Shown: piece after piece, positions 9,877 through 19,810 of the stretch
How positions within the stretch are numbered: position 1 is the stretch's first letter
Layout: every line of letters starts with the position of its first letter
DNA from: Yponomeuta sedellus
Taxonomy: Eukaryota; Arthropoda; Insecta; Lepidoptera; Yponomeutidae
DNA: 64,000 nt
Assembly (NCBI GenBank): GCA_934045075.1
Contig: OW203751.1
Coordinates: forward strand, 4,289,822-4,353,821
Direction of reading: 5' to 3'
Translations under genes and position numbers: made by a program
Notes under the pieces: generated by a model
What the model saw: only the letters and a program-made list of their open reading frames with translations
Databases searched by the model: none
Told to the model about the DNA's origin: nothing

Positions 9877-10081
9877 CACATACATACATACATACAGACA
9901 TACATACATACATACATACATACATACATACATACATACATACATACATACATACATACATACATACATACATACATACATACATACATACATACATACA
10001 TACATACATACATACATACATACATACATACATACATACATACATACATACATACATACATACATACATACATACATACAT
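9877..10081. repeat. CATA microsatellite, about 51 units
   Basis: Nearly pure CATA with one CAGA interruption at about 9895. It abuts the leader of a family A copy (TAGCGATATCATTCCG) at 10081. Repetitive frames such as MYVCMYVC are artefacts of the tetranucleotide. Confidence 0.95.
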
Positions 10082-10330
10082 AGCGATATCATTCCGATGT
10101 AAAACCTAACTGCAAAGTAGGTACTCGGGGCTGCAAGTGATGCAAATTACTTCAGCCAGATGTCGCTGCCTGTACGTAATACAGAGAGTATTGTAATGGG
10201 GTTCGAAATTTCACTGATGCCGGTAGTCGCCCATTAGCTCAGTTGGGAGAGCGCTGGCACGGTTAGCCAGAGGTCGCGGGTTCGAGTCCCGGCACGGTTG
10301 GAATTTTTAGCCTCTAGATAGGTTTTAAAA
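10082..10330 (+). mobile_element. Family A retroposon, copy A3
   Basis: Leader L follows the CATA array directly. The tRNA-like part is at 10228-10300 and the end is ATAGGTTTTAAAA. Both promoter boxes are intact. Confidence 0.85.
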
Positions 10331-10895
10331 AGAATACTCTTTCCGAGATGGGAGCATGAAATAGTAGATTGCTTAACGAAGGTAGAAAGAATCAATTCCC
10401 GAGTTATTTAGACCTCGGAAATTGATTCCGAGTAGGAATTGATTCTTTTACCCGTGTTAAACACTCTACTTTTTATTTCGAATATGAGGAAAATAAAAAC
10501 TCATTTTATTAAAATCTTAGCATAAAATATTATTAACTATTTTTTTGAATTCCGTCACAGATACTATAACAGATTAGTACCCGCCAATTTAAGACGACTT
10601 TTTAAATTTTAAATATGGAACTCACCGCTCAAAGATGTTTGCGCTAAGTTCACACTGGCTGTTTAGAAACTCACATGGCCGCAGCATTTTTTTATTAGTT
10701 TTTTTTAAAAGCCTATTTATTACAAAAACTCTTCACAACTGACAGTAGTTCTATTTTTAAAGTTCATACCCGCCCTTAGGTGGGAAGTAATTTGTATGAG
10801 TTTTTCCCTCCCTATGGAGGGAAGCAGCATTTTCCACCCAATAAACAGATCAAAACAACACTTCTTTCCGAGTATAAGAAATTAAAGGGAACTTT
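10331..10895. mobile_element. Element K, uninterrupted copy
   Basis: About 560 bp shared with 61985-63925: TAGTAGATTGCTTAACGA, TTTTACCCGTGTTAAACACT, CTCACATGGCCGCAGCATTT, CCACCCAATAA and TTTCCGAGTAT. No coding capacity. A local inverted repeat surrounds ATTCCCGAG...CTCGGAAAT at 10395-10440. Class unknown; its main value here is as the empty-site reference for the 62-kb nest. Confidence 0.7.
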
Positions 10896-11155
10896 TATAA
10901 TTTTGATCGATCTACAAACGCCATTTTATAGGTAATATTGTGCCTGCAAGCTCCCGGCGTAGGAGCCTTGAGTTTATTCGTTATGGAATAATAAATAAGC
11001 AACCTGAAAGGCATTAATTAGCTAGGTCTAGCACTCGCTTAGTGGCGGTATTTCCTTCAGCCCTCGCTGTATTCCTTTGGGGATTTTATACCTAGACATC
11101 TGGCACTGATCATATATGTCTAGAGAGATAGCTTGAGATGAGGTCTATTTCTCTT
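10896..11155. other. No assignable feature
   Basis: No family match, no coding signal. Confidence 0.4.
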
Positions 11156-11235
11156 ACAGCCGATTTCTGAATTGGAATTTTTGAATCTAAAGGTTTCTCT
11201 CGTAATCGCTCGTAGTGATTAAGATCACTTAAATA
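11156..11235 (+). mobile_element. MITE M terminal fragment
   Basis: CAGCCGATTTCTGAATTGGA matches the M terminus. The opposite end is not found nearby. Confidence 0.45.
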
Positions 11236-11489
11236 ATAATAATTCATAATAATACAATTCGTTTAATGACAACTAAAGGCCCAATTTTCTTACAGTATTA
11301 CAATAAATTAATTTTGAAAATTTGTTTAGTGTAAATTTTGCTAGAGTTTGCTAATTATTCAAATAGGTTGTAGGTTATTCTTCAGCTCAATTCAAATAAA
11401 ATAAATGGAGTCTTACATTGGACGCAGACCCTTAACAATAATAATGTATTCGCCTTTTCTATACTTTTTACGGGCCGCCGCTGTACTTA

Positions 11490-11556
11490 GCGACTGAAAC
11501 AAGGGGGGTTAGCAGCGGAGAATGTCCTGCAGTGGGCGTGGAGTAGCTGATGATGA
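11490..11556 (+). mobile_element. RTE-type LINE 3' tail
   Basis: GAATGTCCTGCAGTGGGCGTG followed by GCTGATGATGATG is the standard ending of lepidopteran RTE-like LINEs, variable region then GATGAT tail. Confidence 0.55.
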
Positions 11557-11599
11557 TGTTGAAGTGTTTTCCTAGATTTGTGATGTCTTGGCGAGTTAT

Positions 11600-11870
11600 G
11601 CCCAGAATAATAGTTCGTGAACATCGTGAGGAAACCCGCGGCTTGGTTGGCTCCGCACGTATTGACTATAGTCTTTCCTGTGGGCTAGGCCGACTAAGCT
11701 GTCAGGGTGGTATAGGTGCTGGGCAAGCCTACACCATCTATAAAACCATGTCCCAGGCACTACAGCGTCAGAGTGGTCCCTTCACCCATCTAGAGTGAGT
11801 GAAGATACCACTGGACGCTGTATAAATCATCTCATTAAGTAGATGCAAAAAAAGGCCAATAAAAATAGTT
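11600..11870 (+). mobile_element. Family E repeat, copy 1
   Basis: ACATCGTGAGGAAACCCGCG head, then TATTGACTATAGTCTTTCC, GGTGCTGGGCAAGCCTACAC and CATCTCATTAAGTAGATGCA. Minus-strand copies lie at 51757-52022 and 58809-59058. Non-coding; likely a retroposon. Confidence 0.75.
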
Positions 11871-12094
11871 CGTAGTAGAAGTGATTGTGTTGTGTGAAAG
11901 AAGGGATATTATTTAAATAGTTAATTTAGTAATAAAATTCTTCTGTCAGTGATGGTTACTGAGCCCCTCCGAAACGGCTTTACCGTTGGTAGCTTTGGCA
12001 GAACGAGACTGTTTGTCACGTTTTTATTTTTATAAAATGTTATTTACTGTACATTTCTGGTATACATACAATAAATTACAATAGTAATTGGTAG

Positions 12095-12439
12095 GAAGCG
12101 CTAGTGGCCTAAGCGAACCGAGTGATTGGAATCAATCACTTGGTTAAGGTACGGGATGGGTGATTGTCCCGTGACTACCGCTAGTGGCATTCTTCCGAGC
12201 GCTACCGTGCTTCGCAAGGCACGCTAAGCCGCTGGTGCCGGCTGTCATATAATGGAAGTCGTTAAGCCATGTCAGAAGCCTTATGGGCGGCTTGATAACT
12301 TCTGACAATAAGGCCCGCCACTGCCTTACAATCCTCCACTAATCTGGTTTTGGCCCCCGTGGTGGAGTATGGCCTAACCTTCCTGCGATGCAAGAAGGGA
12401 CCCGTGCCCCAGCAGTGGGGACATACAAGGGTTGATAAC
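12095..12439 (+). mobile_element. 5S-SINE within tandem unit 1
   Basis: Starts GAAGCGCTAGTGGCC and ends GGGTTGATAACG. The 5S-like box A region is shortened (CACTTGGTTAAGG; AGCAACAACAGGCGC is missing) while GGGATGGGTGATTGTCCCG remains. This deletion probably weakens the internal promoter. Confidence 0.85.
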
Positions 12440-12559
12440 GAACGAATACAATAAAAAAATTATCTATCTATTATTATTAAAATTCTTTATTGCATAGAAA
12501 CTTTGCACATAGGCGATCTTAATGCTACTTAGCATTATCTACCAGCTAACCTAAGTTTT

Positions 12560-12725
12560 GGACACGAGATTAGCATGTCTATCGTGGGGAAACCTGAGTG
12601 TCGAAGCGTTCACCTATCTCGCGCTTGAATTGCCAATCTCCGGAGGGCACGCGTAGTAACTATAAGCCCATGTTCTCACTCCGGGTGAAATCCTGTGCCT
12701 TGTAGTTGAACGTAAATAGGCGTCA
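12560..12725 (+). mobile_element. Family F repeat within tandem unit 1
   Basis: ATCGTGGGGAAACCTGAGTG, TTGAATTGCCAATC and GGAGGGCACGCGTAGTAA follow the family order. Confidence 0.7.
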
Positions 12726-12766
12726 TAAAAAACAACAATCTGCAAAACACTCAGAACAAAAACAAA

Positions 12767-13005
12767 AGAGGCTAAAAAATCCACCCATGCCGGGACTCGA
12801 ACCCGCGACCTCTGCTTAACCCTGCCAGCGCTCTTCCAACTGAGCTACTGGGCAAGTACCATCAGTGAAATTTCGAACCTTACAATACTAAAATTTACTA
12901 TACTCTCTGTATTACGTACAGGCAGCGACATCTGTCTGAAGCAATTTGCACCACTTGCAGCCCCGAGTAACTACTTTGCAGTTGAGTTTTACATCGGAAT
13001 GATAT
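12767..13005 (-). mobile_element. Family A retroposon, copy A4, in tandem unit 1
   Basis: Minus-strand tRNA-like part at 12782-12855 and leader to about 13005. The copy stops at AGAGGCTAAAAAA on its low-coordinate side. Confidence 0.85.
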
Positions 13006-13330
13006 GTAAAAGTTGTTGTGTGCTAACAGTAACGCGGTATTTCTGTGCCATTTTCTCGGTTTCAGGCCGATATTACTCGCCGAGCATGAAACAAAATGAG
13101 AGAATGTGTAATGGACTGTCATGTCATGTAACTTTCACCTAACATTATCCCAAAGAAGCTTCCGGGATTTGGGGGTCGGTGTGTTTAATCCAAGACACTG
13201 ATTCTCTTCGAGGCTTTACCGTTGGTAGCTTTGGCAGAACGAGACTGTTTGTCACGTTTTTATTTTTATAAAATGTTATTTACTGTACATTTCTGGTATA
13301 CATACAATAAATTACAATAGTAATTGGTAG

Positions 13331-13675
13331 GAAGCGCTAGTGGCCTAAGCGAACCGAGTGATTGGAATCAATCACTTGGTTAAGGTACGGGATGGGTGAT
13401 TGTCCCGTGACTACCGCTAGTGGCATTCTTCCGAGCGCTACCGTGCTTCGCAAGGCACGCTAAGCCGCTGGTGCCGGCTGTCATATAATGGAAGTCGTTA
13501 AGCCATGTCAGAAGCCTTATGGGCGGCTTGATAACTTCTGACAATAAGGCCCGCCACTGCCTTACAATCCTCCACTAATCTGGTTTTGGCCCCCGTGGTG
13601 GAGTATGGCCTAACCTTCCTGCGATGCAAGAAGGGACCCGTGCCCCAGCAGTGGGGACATACAAGGGTTGATAAC
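13331..13675 (+). mobile_element. 5S-SINE within tandem unit 2
   Basis: Duplicate of the SINE at 12095, with the same internal deletion in the 5S-like head, showing that it moved by duplication and not by transposition. Confidence 0.85.
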
Positions 13676-13795
13676 GAACGAATACAATAAAAAAATTATC
13701 TATCTATTATTATTAAAATTCTTTATTGCATAGAAACTTTGCACATAGGCGATCTTAATGCTACTTAGCATTATCTACCAGCTAACCTAAGTTTT

Positions 13796-13961
13796 GGACA
13801 CGAGATTAGCATGTCTATCGTGGGGAAACCTGAGTGTCGAAGCGTTCACCTATCTCGCGCTTGAATTGCCAATCTCCGGAGGGCACGCGTAGTAACTATA
13901 AGCCCATGTTCTCACTCCGGGTGAAATCCTGTGCCTTGTAGTTGAACGTAAATAGGCGTCA
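13796..13961 (+). mobile_element. Family F repeat within tandem unit 2
   Basis: Duplicate of 12560-12725. Confidence 0.7.
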
Positions 13962-14002
13962 TAAAAAACAACAATCTGCAAAACACTCAGAACAAAAACA
14001 AA

Positions 14003-14241
14003 AGAGGCTAAAAAATCCACCCATGCCGGGACTCGAACCCGCGACCTCTGCCTAACCCTGCCAGCGCTCTTCCAACTGAGCTACTGGGCAAGTACCATCA
14101 GTGAAATTTCGAACCTTACAATACTAAAATTTACTATACTCTCTGTATTACGTACAGGCAGCGACATCTGTCTGAAGCAATTTGCACCACTTGCAGGCCT
14201 GAGTAACTACTTTGCAGTTGAGTTTTACATCGGAATGATAT
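14003..14241 (-). mobile_element. Family A retroposon, copy A5, in tandem unit 2
   Basis: Duplicate of A4. One of the few unit differences (C for T in the strand shown) falls between the B box and the anticodon stem. Confidence 0.85.
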
Positions 14242-14469
14242 GTAAAAGTTGTTGTGTGCTAACAGTAACGCGGTATTTCTGTGCCATTTTCTCGGTTTCA
14301 GGCCGATATTACTCGCCGAGCATGAAACAAAATGAGAGAATGTGTAATGGACTGTCATGTCATGTAACTTTCACCTAACATTATCCCAAAGAAGCTTCCG
14401 GGATTTGGGGGTCGGTGTGTTTAATCCAAGACACTGATTCTCGGTTCAAAACCGATAGGTTTATTTATT

Positions 14470-14537
14470 ACTAGCTATACCCCGCGGTGTTACCCGCGAT
14501 TTATAGGAGTACGATATTTTCTCGCAGTACAAACTTT
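14470..14537 (-). mobile_element. Helitron-like 3' end
   Basis: In minus sense it reads TACTGCGAGAAAATATCG, then CGCGGGTAACACCGCGGGG, then TAGCTAGTA. A GC-rich hairpin just before CTAGT is the Helitron 3' signature, and the text matches 18198-18271. Confidence 0.55.
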
Positions 14538-14546
14538 AAGCTGAAG

Positions 14547-14735
14547 ATCGATCGATTCCAACCCTGTATGTCCCCACTGCTGGAGCTCGGGTCTCTTCCT
14601 ACATTGCAGGAAGGTTAGGCCTTAGTCCACCACGGGGGCCAAGTCCGGGTTGGTGGAGGTTTGTAAGACAGTGGCGGGCCTTACTGTCAGAAATTATCAA
14701 TCCACCCATAAGGACTATTACATGGATTATAGTAG
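14547..14735 (-). mobile_element. 5S-SINE 3' half
   Basis: Minus-strand 3' part from GGGTTGG (14557) through GACAGTGGCGGGCC to about 14735, where similarity fades. Head absent. Confidence 0.75.
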
Positions 14736-14879
14736 AATATGACGTCGCTAAATATAGCGATTCGAGCGCCCGAGGATTGACGTGAAGTTTGTTAGTTTAC
14801 TGACCCAGTGACGTCACTAATTCCTGTGCGACGCCGGATTGCTCAAGATAGCGTTTTGGCGGCTTATTGTAAAATTGCT

Positions 14880-15085
14880 GTGTGGTGTCGGCCTAGAGAA
14901 TAGCACCAACCCAAATTCTTCCCGCGGGTGTCGTAAAAGGCGTTTAAGGGACACAAACCAGGGGGTGGGCAGCAGCTCCCACTGCAGTACAATTCCACCA
15001 AACTGCGATCCCCAACCCGCATGCACAGCGTGGGGATTATGGGCATTTCCCCCCAATGATGGCACAACTATGCTCTATGACGCTC
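14880..15085 (+). mobile_element. RTE-type LINE 3' region
   Basis: GTGGTGTCGGCCTAGAGAA, CTTCCCGCGGGTGTCGTAAA, CCAACCCGCATGCACAGCG and GGGGATTATGGGCAT are shared with 21500, 28430 and 60200. This is the non-coding 3' part; the final GTCCAGCAGTGGAC is missing. Confidence 0.65.
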
Positions 15086-15154
15086 AAAGATTGTAAAAGT
15101 GTTTTCCTGCTATTTAAAGAAAGAATACACGAAAGGTTTCATAGTTTCATAAGA

Positions 15155-15352
15155 CGACCTCTGTGGCGTAGCGGTCGCATCTGCCTACCACGCAAGAGGT
15201 CCCGGGGGTTCGAATCCCGGCTGGGGACAAAAATAAACCAGGTCTTGGATGTTTACATGTTTGTGATGTCGTTGTTTCTGGTTCCCACGACACAGGGTAT
15301 CCTAGTGTGGGGCGAGAAGCAATGTATGTGCCTGTATGTAAATGTTATGTTA
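15155..15352 (+). mobile_element. tRNA-headed SINE, family C, copy 2
   Basis: Head at 15155-15228: A box TGGCGTAGCGG, B box GGTTCGAATCC. Body: CAGGTCTTGGATG, GTTCCCACGACACAGGGTA and CTGTATGTAAATGTTATGTT. Confidence 0.85.
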
Positions 15353-15750
15353 TAATTATCACTGTCGGAGCTCTTATTACGCACCAACGAAAAAGCTGAG
15401 TATGTTTTTCAAGAACTTGTAATCCCAATTCCATTTAATTATGTAAATTGTAGATTTCAGTGATTTTGTAGTGTGCTACTATTGTGGCATCTATTGCTAT
15501 TGCAATAAGGATTATAACACTGATAGGTGGTGGAAATTTCGGTCATATTTTGTGCAGTACGGCCTACGGACTCTTTGAAATCCACATTTCAATTGCGTTT
15601 CCATATTGGGTTCATTCCACTTGGACCATTTGGGATACAGAAAGTTTTATATATTTTCTTACAATTCCTATTTCTTTCATTTTCTAAGTGTGTTCCATAA
15701 TTTTTAAACTAACGTTGAATTATTTAATATCATTAAAAATGCAATTGATG
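15353..15750. other. No assignable feature
   Basis: A 67-residue frame at 15484-15687 has no ATG start and no family I recognise. I see nothing else. Confidence 0.4.
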
Positions 15751-15755
15751 ATGAT

Positions 15756-15911
15756 GATATAAACCCTTGTATGTCCCCACTGTTGGGGCACGGGTCTATT
15801 CCTGCACCGCAGGAAGGTTAGGTCATACTCCACTACTGGGGCCAAGTCCATGTTGTTGGAGGATTGTAAGACAGGGGCGGGCCTTACAGTCAGAAGTTAT
15901 CAAGCCGCCCA
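15756..15911 (-). mobile_element. 5S-SINE 3' half
   Basis: Minus-strand 3' part from the CAACAGTGGGGACATACAAG end to GGGCGGCTTGATAACTTCTG, then an abrupt change to LINE sequence. Confidence 0.75.
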
Positions 15912-16625
15912 TTAGCCTCTCGGACTCTCTAAGGTTTGCTGGAGGAAGTCTCTTTCAGAGATCCGCTCGCCTTTGTACATGTCATTTCGTGTGAAATAAT
16001 GTATTACGTAAATTTGATCATGTGTCTCGTTTCCGTCATGAGTTAAAATGGCTCCCAATTCGTCTTCACGGAATGCACATATACTATCATTATTATATAA
16101 AATACTTAACAACCCCTCATCCCCCGCCTACCTCAGAGAAAGGTTTCAGTACCTACACTCTGGGGAAAGGCCTATTAGATCTGCAGACTCACACCTTCTT
16201 AAAATCCCTGCTCATAATAGTGGCGCTTACGGTGACTCCTTCACGGTCCATTCGGTCAGGCTGTGGAACGCGCTGCCACAAAAGATATGCGCTAGTCCCA
16301 CTGCTGGTACATTTAAGAAGCGGTTGAAAGAGCATTATCTATCTCTGTCATAACATTGAGCTATATATTTGTGTATTTATTTTTAGTTTACGTAGTTTAT
16401 TTCTTTCTTTCATAGTTAGGTAGGTTATTCAATATTTATGTAGTATATTTTGTACACGTATATAGACCCACTTTTTACTGCTTCTCCGACTCTCTAAGGT
16501 TTGCTGGAAGAAATCTCTTTCAGAGATAAGCTCGCCTTTGTACATGTTATTTCTTATGTAATGTCCTTTTTAATGTTTCGTGTGCGATAAAGTATAGTGA
16601 ATTAAGTTTGTTTTGGAAAAAATGT
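15912..16625 (+). pseudogene. Decayed CR1/Jockey-type LINE, RT C-terminus and 3' UTR
   Basis: The reading frame 16048-16353 encodes HILSLLYKILNNPSSPAYLR, later SFTVHSVRLWNALPQ and TFKKRLKEHYLSLS, then stop. This is the usual C-terminal tail after the reverse transcriptase of CR1/Jockey-group LINEs, which copy their RNA at a nicked target. WLPIRL just upstream is in another frame, so there is a frameshift near 16070. The 3' UTR text CTCTAAGGTTTGCTGG...GATAAGCTCGCCTTTGTACA appears at 16488-16545 and again at 15914-15975 ahead of the coding piece, so two fragments are joined. Confidence 0.7.
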
Positions 16626-16737
16626 TTGCAATTTTCTGTCGACTGTAAGTACTTGACAAAGCGTTAACTTCTTCCTCATTCTTCTCACTGAAACACTAAA
16701 TAAGTAATTAATTATAATAATTTTGAAGTCAATATGC

Positions 16738-16860
16738 GTCGTACAGGACTCCCCGACCGGGTATTACAAGCGGAATCCGCTTAAAACCGGCTCGCGCCGG
16801 TTACGGCCGCCGATCGCCGGTCAAAGCAGGGTATTAATTATGTTTTATTAATTCTCCTGG
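16738..16860. other. GC-rich patch with short inverted repeats
   Basis: AACCGGCTCGCGCCGGTT is a perfect 18-nt palindrome at about 16784, in a GC-rich stretch unlike its flanks. I cannot assign it; possibly an element terminus. Confidence 0.4.
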
Positions 16861-17219
16861 CCCAGGGGGCTAGCAGCGATTTGTTGGACGGTTGGGGGCT
16901 TCGTGGGCATTATCAGGTAGGTATTACCATTAGTTACCGTTTGACTTATTCTAAGGGTATGAGTACGGTAGAGTATAGTATTTCTAAATGATTATATGAT
17001 GATACCAATCACCCTATAATATCCATAAAGCATCGCCATAAAGGTGAAAGTTTGTGAGAGTGAATGTTTGTTACTTCTTCACGTCTAAACGGCTGGAGCG
17101 ATTTTAATAAAATTTGGCATGGAGTTACCTGACATCCTGGCTTAACGCGGTAACGGTGCAAACCTCTTTACACTATTTTTATTTCTTTTTCTATCTATTA
17201 TTTTTAAAATTTAAATATT

Positions 17220-17338
17220 CGAACTGCGATCCCCAACCCGCATGCCCTGCGTGGGGTACCTCCTATTATAGCACAACGTGGCGCTCTATAGGGGAGGGCT
17301 ATGTCCAGCAGTGGACTAGTATAGTATAGCCTGACGAC
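17220..17338 (+). mobile_element. RTE-type LINE 3' end inside element P
   Basis: AACTGCGATCCCCAACCCGC, then the C-terminal coding end (WRSIGEGYVQQWTSIV, stop) and GTCCAGCAGTGGACTAGTA, then CCTGACGACGA tail. Confidence 0.65.
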
Positions 17339-17559
17339 GAAATAAAAATGGTGTAAAGAGGTTTGCACCGTTACACTACCCGGAGGCAACCGTTAAAAAA
17401 ATATTCTTTTTAAATATATTTATTTAAAAAAATATATATATTTTTTTTTAATACGTTAAGTAAAATTATATAATTTAAAATTTAAAGTAGAGAGTCCAAA
17501 GTAAGGTCGATGAAGGTCTTTAAGTAAATTTATACTTAAATATTAAAAAAATATAAAAT

Positions 17560-17800
17560 ATAATCTAAAATGATTAGCTCACTTGAATGTCCTAGTCCCG
17601 TCACGTCTATCCTCCCGTAATAAGTATATTCTATATGTTCCCCGCGTAAATGCTAATTACCGTCAAAATTCATTTCTTTTGAGGGCCGCTCGGTCATTTA
17701 ATGAACTTTGTGTTAGAAATACCAGCATCGATTTGTTTTGCGATACTATAAGCAGCGTACGCAGATTTGTTACCTTGGACTTCTGCAATTCCTTGTAATC
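17560..17800 (+). pseudogene. LINE reverse-transcriptase C-terminal fragment
   Basis: The frame 17583-17798 encodes YVPRVNANYRQNSFLLRAAR followed by SFNELC, a pattern common at the C-terminus of insect non-LTR retrotransposon ORF2 (basic, arginine-tyrosine-rich, then a stop). Both ends are truncated and no RT catalytic motif remains. Confidence 0.5.
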
Positions 17801-18376
17801 GATACCCGATAAAATGTATTCCTTATTGGAATGCATTTTGTCGGGGATCGATTGATTGATTGATTGATCGAGACCATAAATATGTAGTGTGTGTGAGTAT
17901 TTGTATTGTTTTGTAGTGGGCGAAAAATTTTCTTTTTCTAAAATATTTCTATAAGTGAAAACTTGTAATTGGCTTTCAGTCATTATTTCAATCGCAATGT
18001 GTTTTTGTTCATAGCTGTAAGTTTTCCTATTATAATAAAATAAAAATAAATAAAATAAAATAAATGACCTAAGTCGAAGGCTAAAGTAGTAATGATGAAA
18101 ATGAGGGAAATTTCGAAATAAGTGACAAAATTTAAATATTTGAAAATGATAGAAAAAAAAATAAAAATGGTGTGAAGAGGTTTGCACCGTTACAACGCAC
18201 GGGCTACGTTTTACTGCGAGAAAATATCTTATTCCCATGGGAAAATCGATAAACCGCGGGGCACAGCTAGTAATGTATGGAATTAATACTATTTTTTTCG
18301 CAGTGTCAAATAGACTATCTACATGCTCTCCAGTAGCTATATTCTCGTTCTAAACGGGTCTACTCGCGATTATTTA

Positions 18377-18512
18377 CGAAGCGTTCGTGGCTTTGGAACG
18401 GAGTCATTGTAATCAATCACTCTAGGTCACCCACAGGTATCGCGGGAAGTCATGTCAGACTCTGATATGGCATAACCACTGCCATTACATGACAGCCGGC
18501 ACCAACGGCTTA
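18377..18512. mobile_element. Broken 5S-SINE, two fragments of opposite sense
   Basis: 18380-18430 is plus-strand head (GAAGCGTTCGTGGC, AATCAATCACT). 18470-18512 is minus-strand body (CTGCCATTACATGACAGCCG). The 5S boxes are lost. Confidence 0.6.
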
Positions 18513-18529
18513 CACGCTTAAACCACAAG

Positions 18530-18894
18530 ATCGATATCAACCCTTGTAAGTCCCCACTGCTGGGGCACGGGTCTCTTCCTGCATCGCAAGAACAGCCCAT
18601 ACTCCACCACGGGGGCCAAGTCCGGGTTGGTGGAGGGTTGTAAGACAGTGGCGGGTCTTACTGTCAGAAGTTATCAAGCCGCCCATAAAGCCCCTGACAT
18701 GGCTTAACGACTGCCGTTACATGACAGCCGACACCAACGGCTTAACGTGCCTTGCAAAGCACGGAAGAGCTCGGAAAAATGCCACTAGCGGCAATCACGG
18801 ACCGATCACCCATCCTGCACCTGACCGCGCCTGTTGTTGCTTAACTCAAGTGATGGATTCCAATCACTCGGTTCGACTAGACCACGAGCGCTTC
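18530..18894 (-). mobile_element. 5S-SINE, near full length
   Basis: In minus sense: GAAGCGCTCGTGGTC head, TTAAGCAACAACAGGCGCGG and GGATGGGTGATCGGTCCGTG (both 5S boxes), ending GGGTTGATATCG. Confidence 0.88.
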
Positions 18895-19019
18895 AATTAT
18901 TATTTTATTGTATTTTTTATTTTCACTATAACTCGTTATAGACAGAGTAATCAATGTAAACCAGTGGAAACTAGTCGCAACCAGTTCAAGGCTATCATCT
19001 GGGGTAGGTAGCGTCAGCA

Positions 19020-19104
19020 AACGCAACCATGTTTTTTTAGCAACCCGCGGTCCTGACAAACACTATTTTCGCATAAATAAAACAGAATTGACAATGATTT
19101 TTAT
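19020..19104 (-). repeat. Repeat X, flank shared with 27776-27850
   Basis: CAACCCGCGGTCCTGACAAA and AAAACAGAATTGACAATGAT here recur as the reverse complement at 27783-27843. In both places they adjoin a family A copy. Confidence 0.7.
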
Positions 19105-19429
19105 TAAATTCCTTTTAATGCACTAACCCGTGCTAAGGACAGTTTTAGAAACCTATTTAGAGGCCTAAAATTCCACCTGTACCGGGATTCGAACCCGCGA
19201 CCTCTGGCTATCCGTGCCAGCGCTCTTCCAACTGAGCTAATCGGCGACTCACCGGCATCAGTGAAATTTCGAACCTCTTTACAATACTCTCTGTATTACG
19301 TATAGGCAGCGATATCTGGCTGAAGATCGCCTATTAGCTCAGTTGGCAGAGCGCTGGCACGGATAGCCAGATGTCGCGGGTTCGAATCCCGGCATGGGTG
19401 AAATTTTTAGCCTCTAAATAGGTTTTTAA
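19105..19429 (-). mobile_element. Palindromic family A retroposon, copies A6/A7, 12-bp TSD
   Basis: AATGATTTTTAT at 19093-19104 and 19430-19441 bounds the insertion. Order on the plus strand: inverted tail R (TTAATGCACTAACCCG), inverted tRNA-like part (19175-19246), part of the leader, then sense tRNA-like part (19328-19400) ending AATAGGTTTTTAA. Two tRNA-like units lie back to back. Confidence 0.88.
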
Positions 19430-19435
19430 AATGAT

Positions 19436-19710
19436 TTTTATGGTTACTTCGGTGTCGCTATTGTCAGCCACAGCGTGGAACGTTTTGCATTTTGCAAAAA
19501 ATTGCAGATACTGCGCTGTTCTTCACAACAACAAAGGGTATTAACATCCCAGAAACTATCACATCAACCAATGGAGTAGAAACTTTTTCTACTACAACAG
19601 AAACGAGCCCCGAAGTTCCCGAATCAATTATTCCCCGCAAAGCTGTTTTTAAACTCCAATATGCCGTAGTTGGAAATTTTCACCCGACCGCGACAAAAAA
19701 GGGTTGATGT
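19436..19710 (+). other. Possible repeat fragment with an open frame
   Basis: A frame ending at 19707 reads threonine-rich (ETITSTNGVETFSTTTETSP), but it has no ATG in this frame. TTTTTAAACTCCAATATGC and its neighbours recur in diverged form at 21353-21390, so I regard it as part of a dispersed repeat, not a gene. Confidence 0.35.
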
Positions 19711-19810
19711 GTTCTTCGTCTGTTCATATGTGTGTTTGTATGTATGTAAGTTCAGAGGCCGAATGTATGAATGAATGTTGTTAGATGACGTGAGTGTCAC
19801 TGACTACATG

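Larger units (their letters stand above)
11976..13211. repeat. 1236-bp tandem duplication, unit 1
   Basis: Starts GGCTTTACCGTTGGTAGC. It contains a 5S-SINE (+), a family F repeat (+) and a family A copy (-). Unit 2 is at 13212-14447. By eye I find only a handful of differences (for example GCTTAACC versus GCCTAACC, CCCCGAG versus GGCCTGAG), so it is recent or an assembly artefact. Confidence 0.92.
13212..14447. repeat. 1236-bp tandem duplication, unit 2
   Basis: Offset of exactly 1236 from unit 1. It carries the same three nested repeats at 13331-13675 (5S-SINE), 13796-13961 (F) and 14003-14241 (A). The unit ends at CTGATTCTC, where flanking sequence diverges. Confidence 0.92.
17150..18193. 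mobile_element. TIR element P inserted in the Helitron-like repeat
   Basis: The terminal GTAACGGTGCAAACCTCTT occurs at 17150 (direct) and ending at 17374 and 18193 (inverted), extending 33-34 bp with one or two mismatches. The 17150-17374 piece alone (225 bp) has complete inverted ends and holds an RTE-LINE tail. A further inverted end sits at 63929-63950. Flanks AACGCG/AACGCA may be a short TSD. Confidence 0.65.
16985..18271 (+). mobile_element. Helitron-like element, interrupted
   Basis: 17019-17149 has GGTGAAAGTTTGTGAGAG, AAATTTGGCATGGAGTTACC and TGACATCCTGG, standard in lepidopteran non-autonomous Helitrons. The matching 3' end is at 18198-18271 (ACTGCGAGAAAATATC...CCGCGGGGCACAGCTAGTA). 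The 1-kb gap between is a TIR element. No Rep/helicase coding is visible. Confidence 0.55.

Noticed and set aside
15484..15687. Hydrophobic 67-residue frame as a small membrane protein
   Set aside because: No ATG start, no Kozak context, composition expected from AT-rich DNA.
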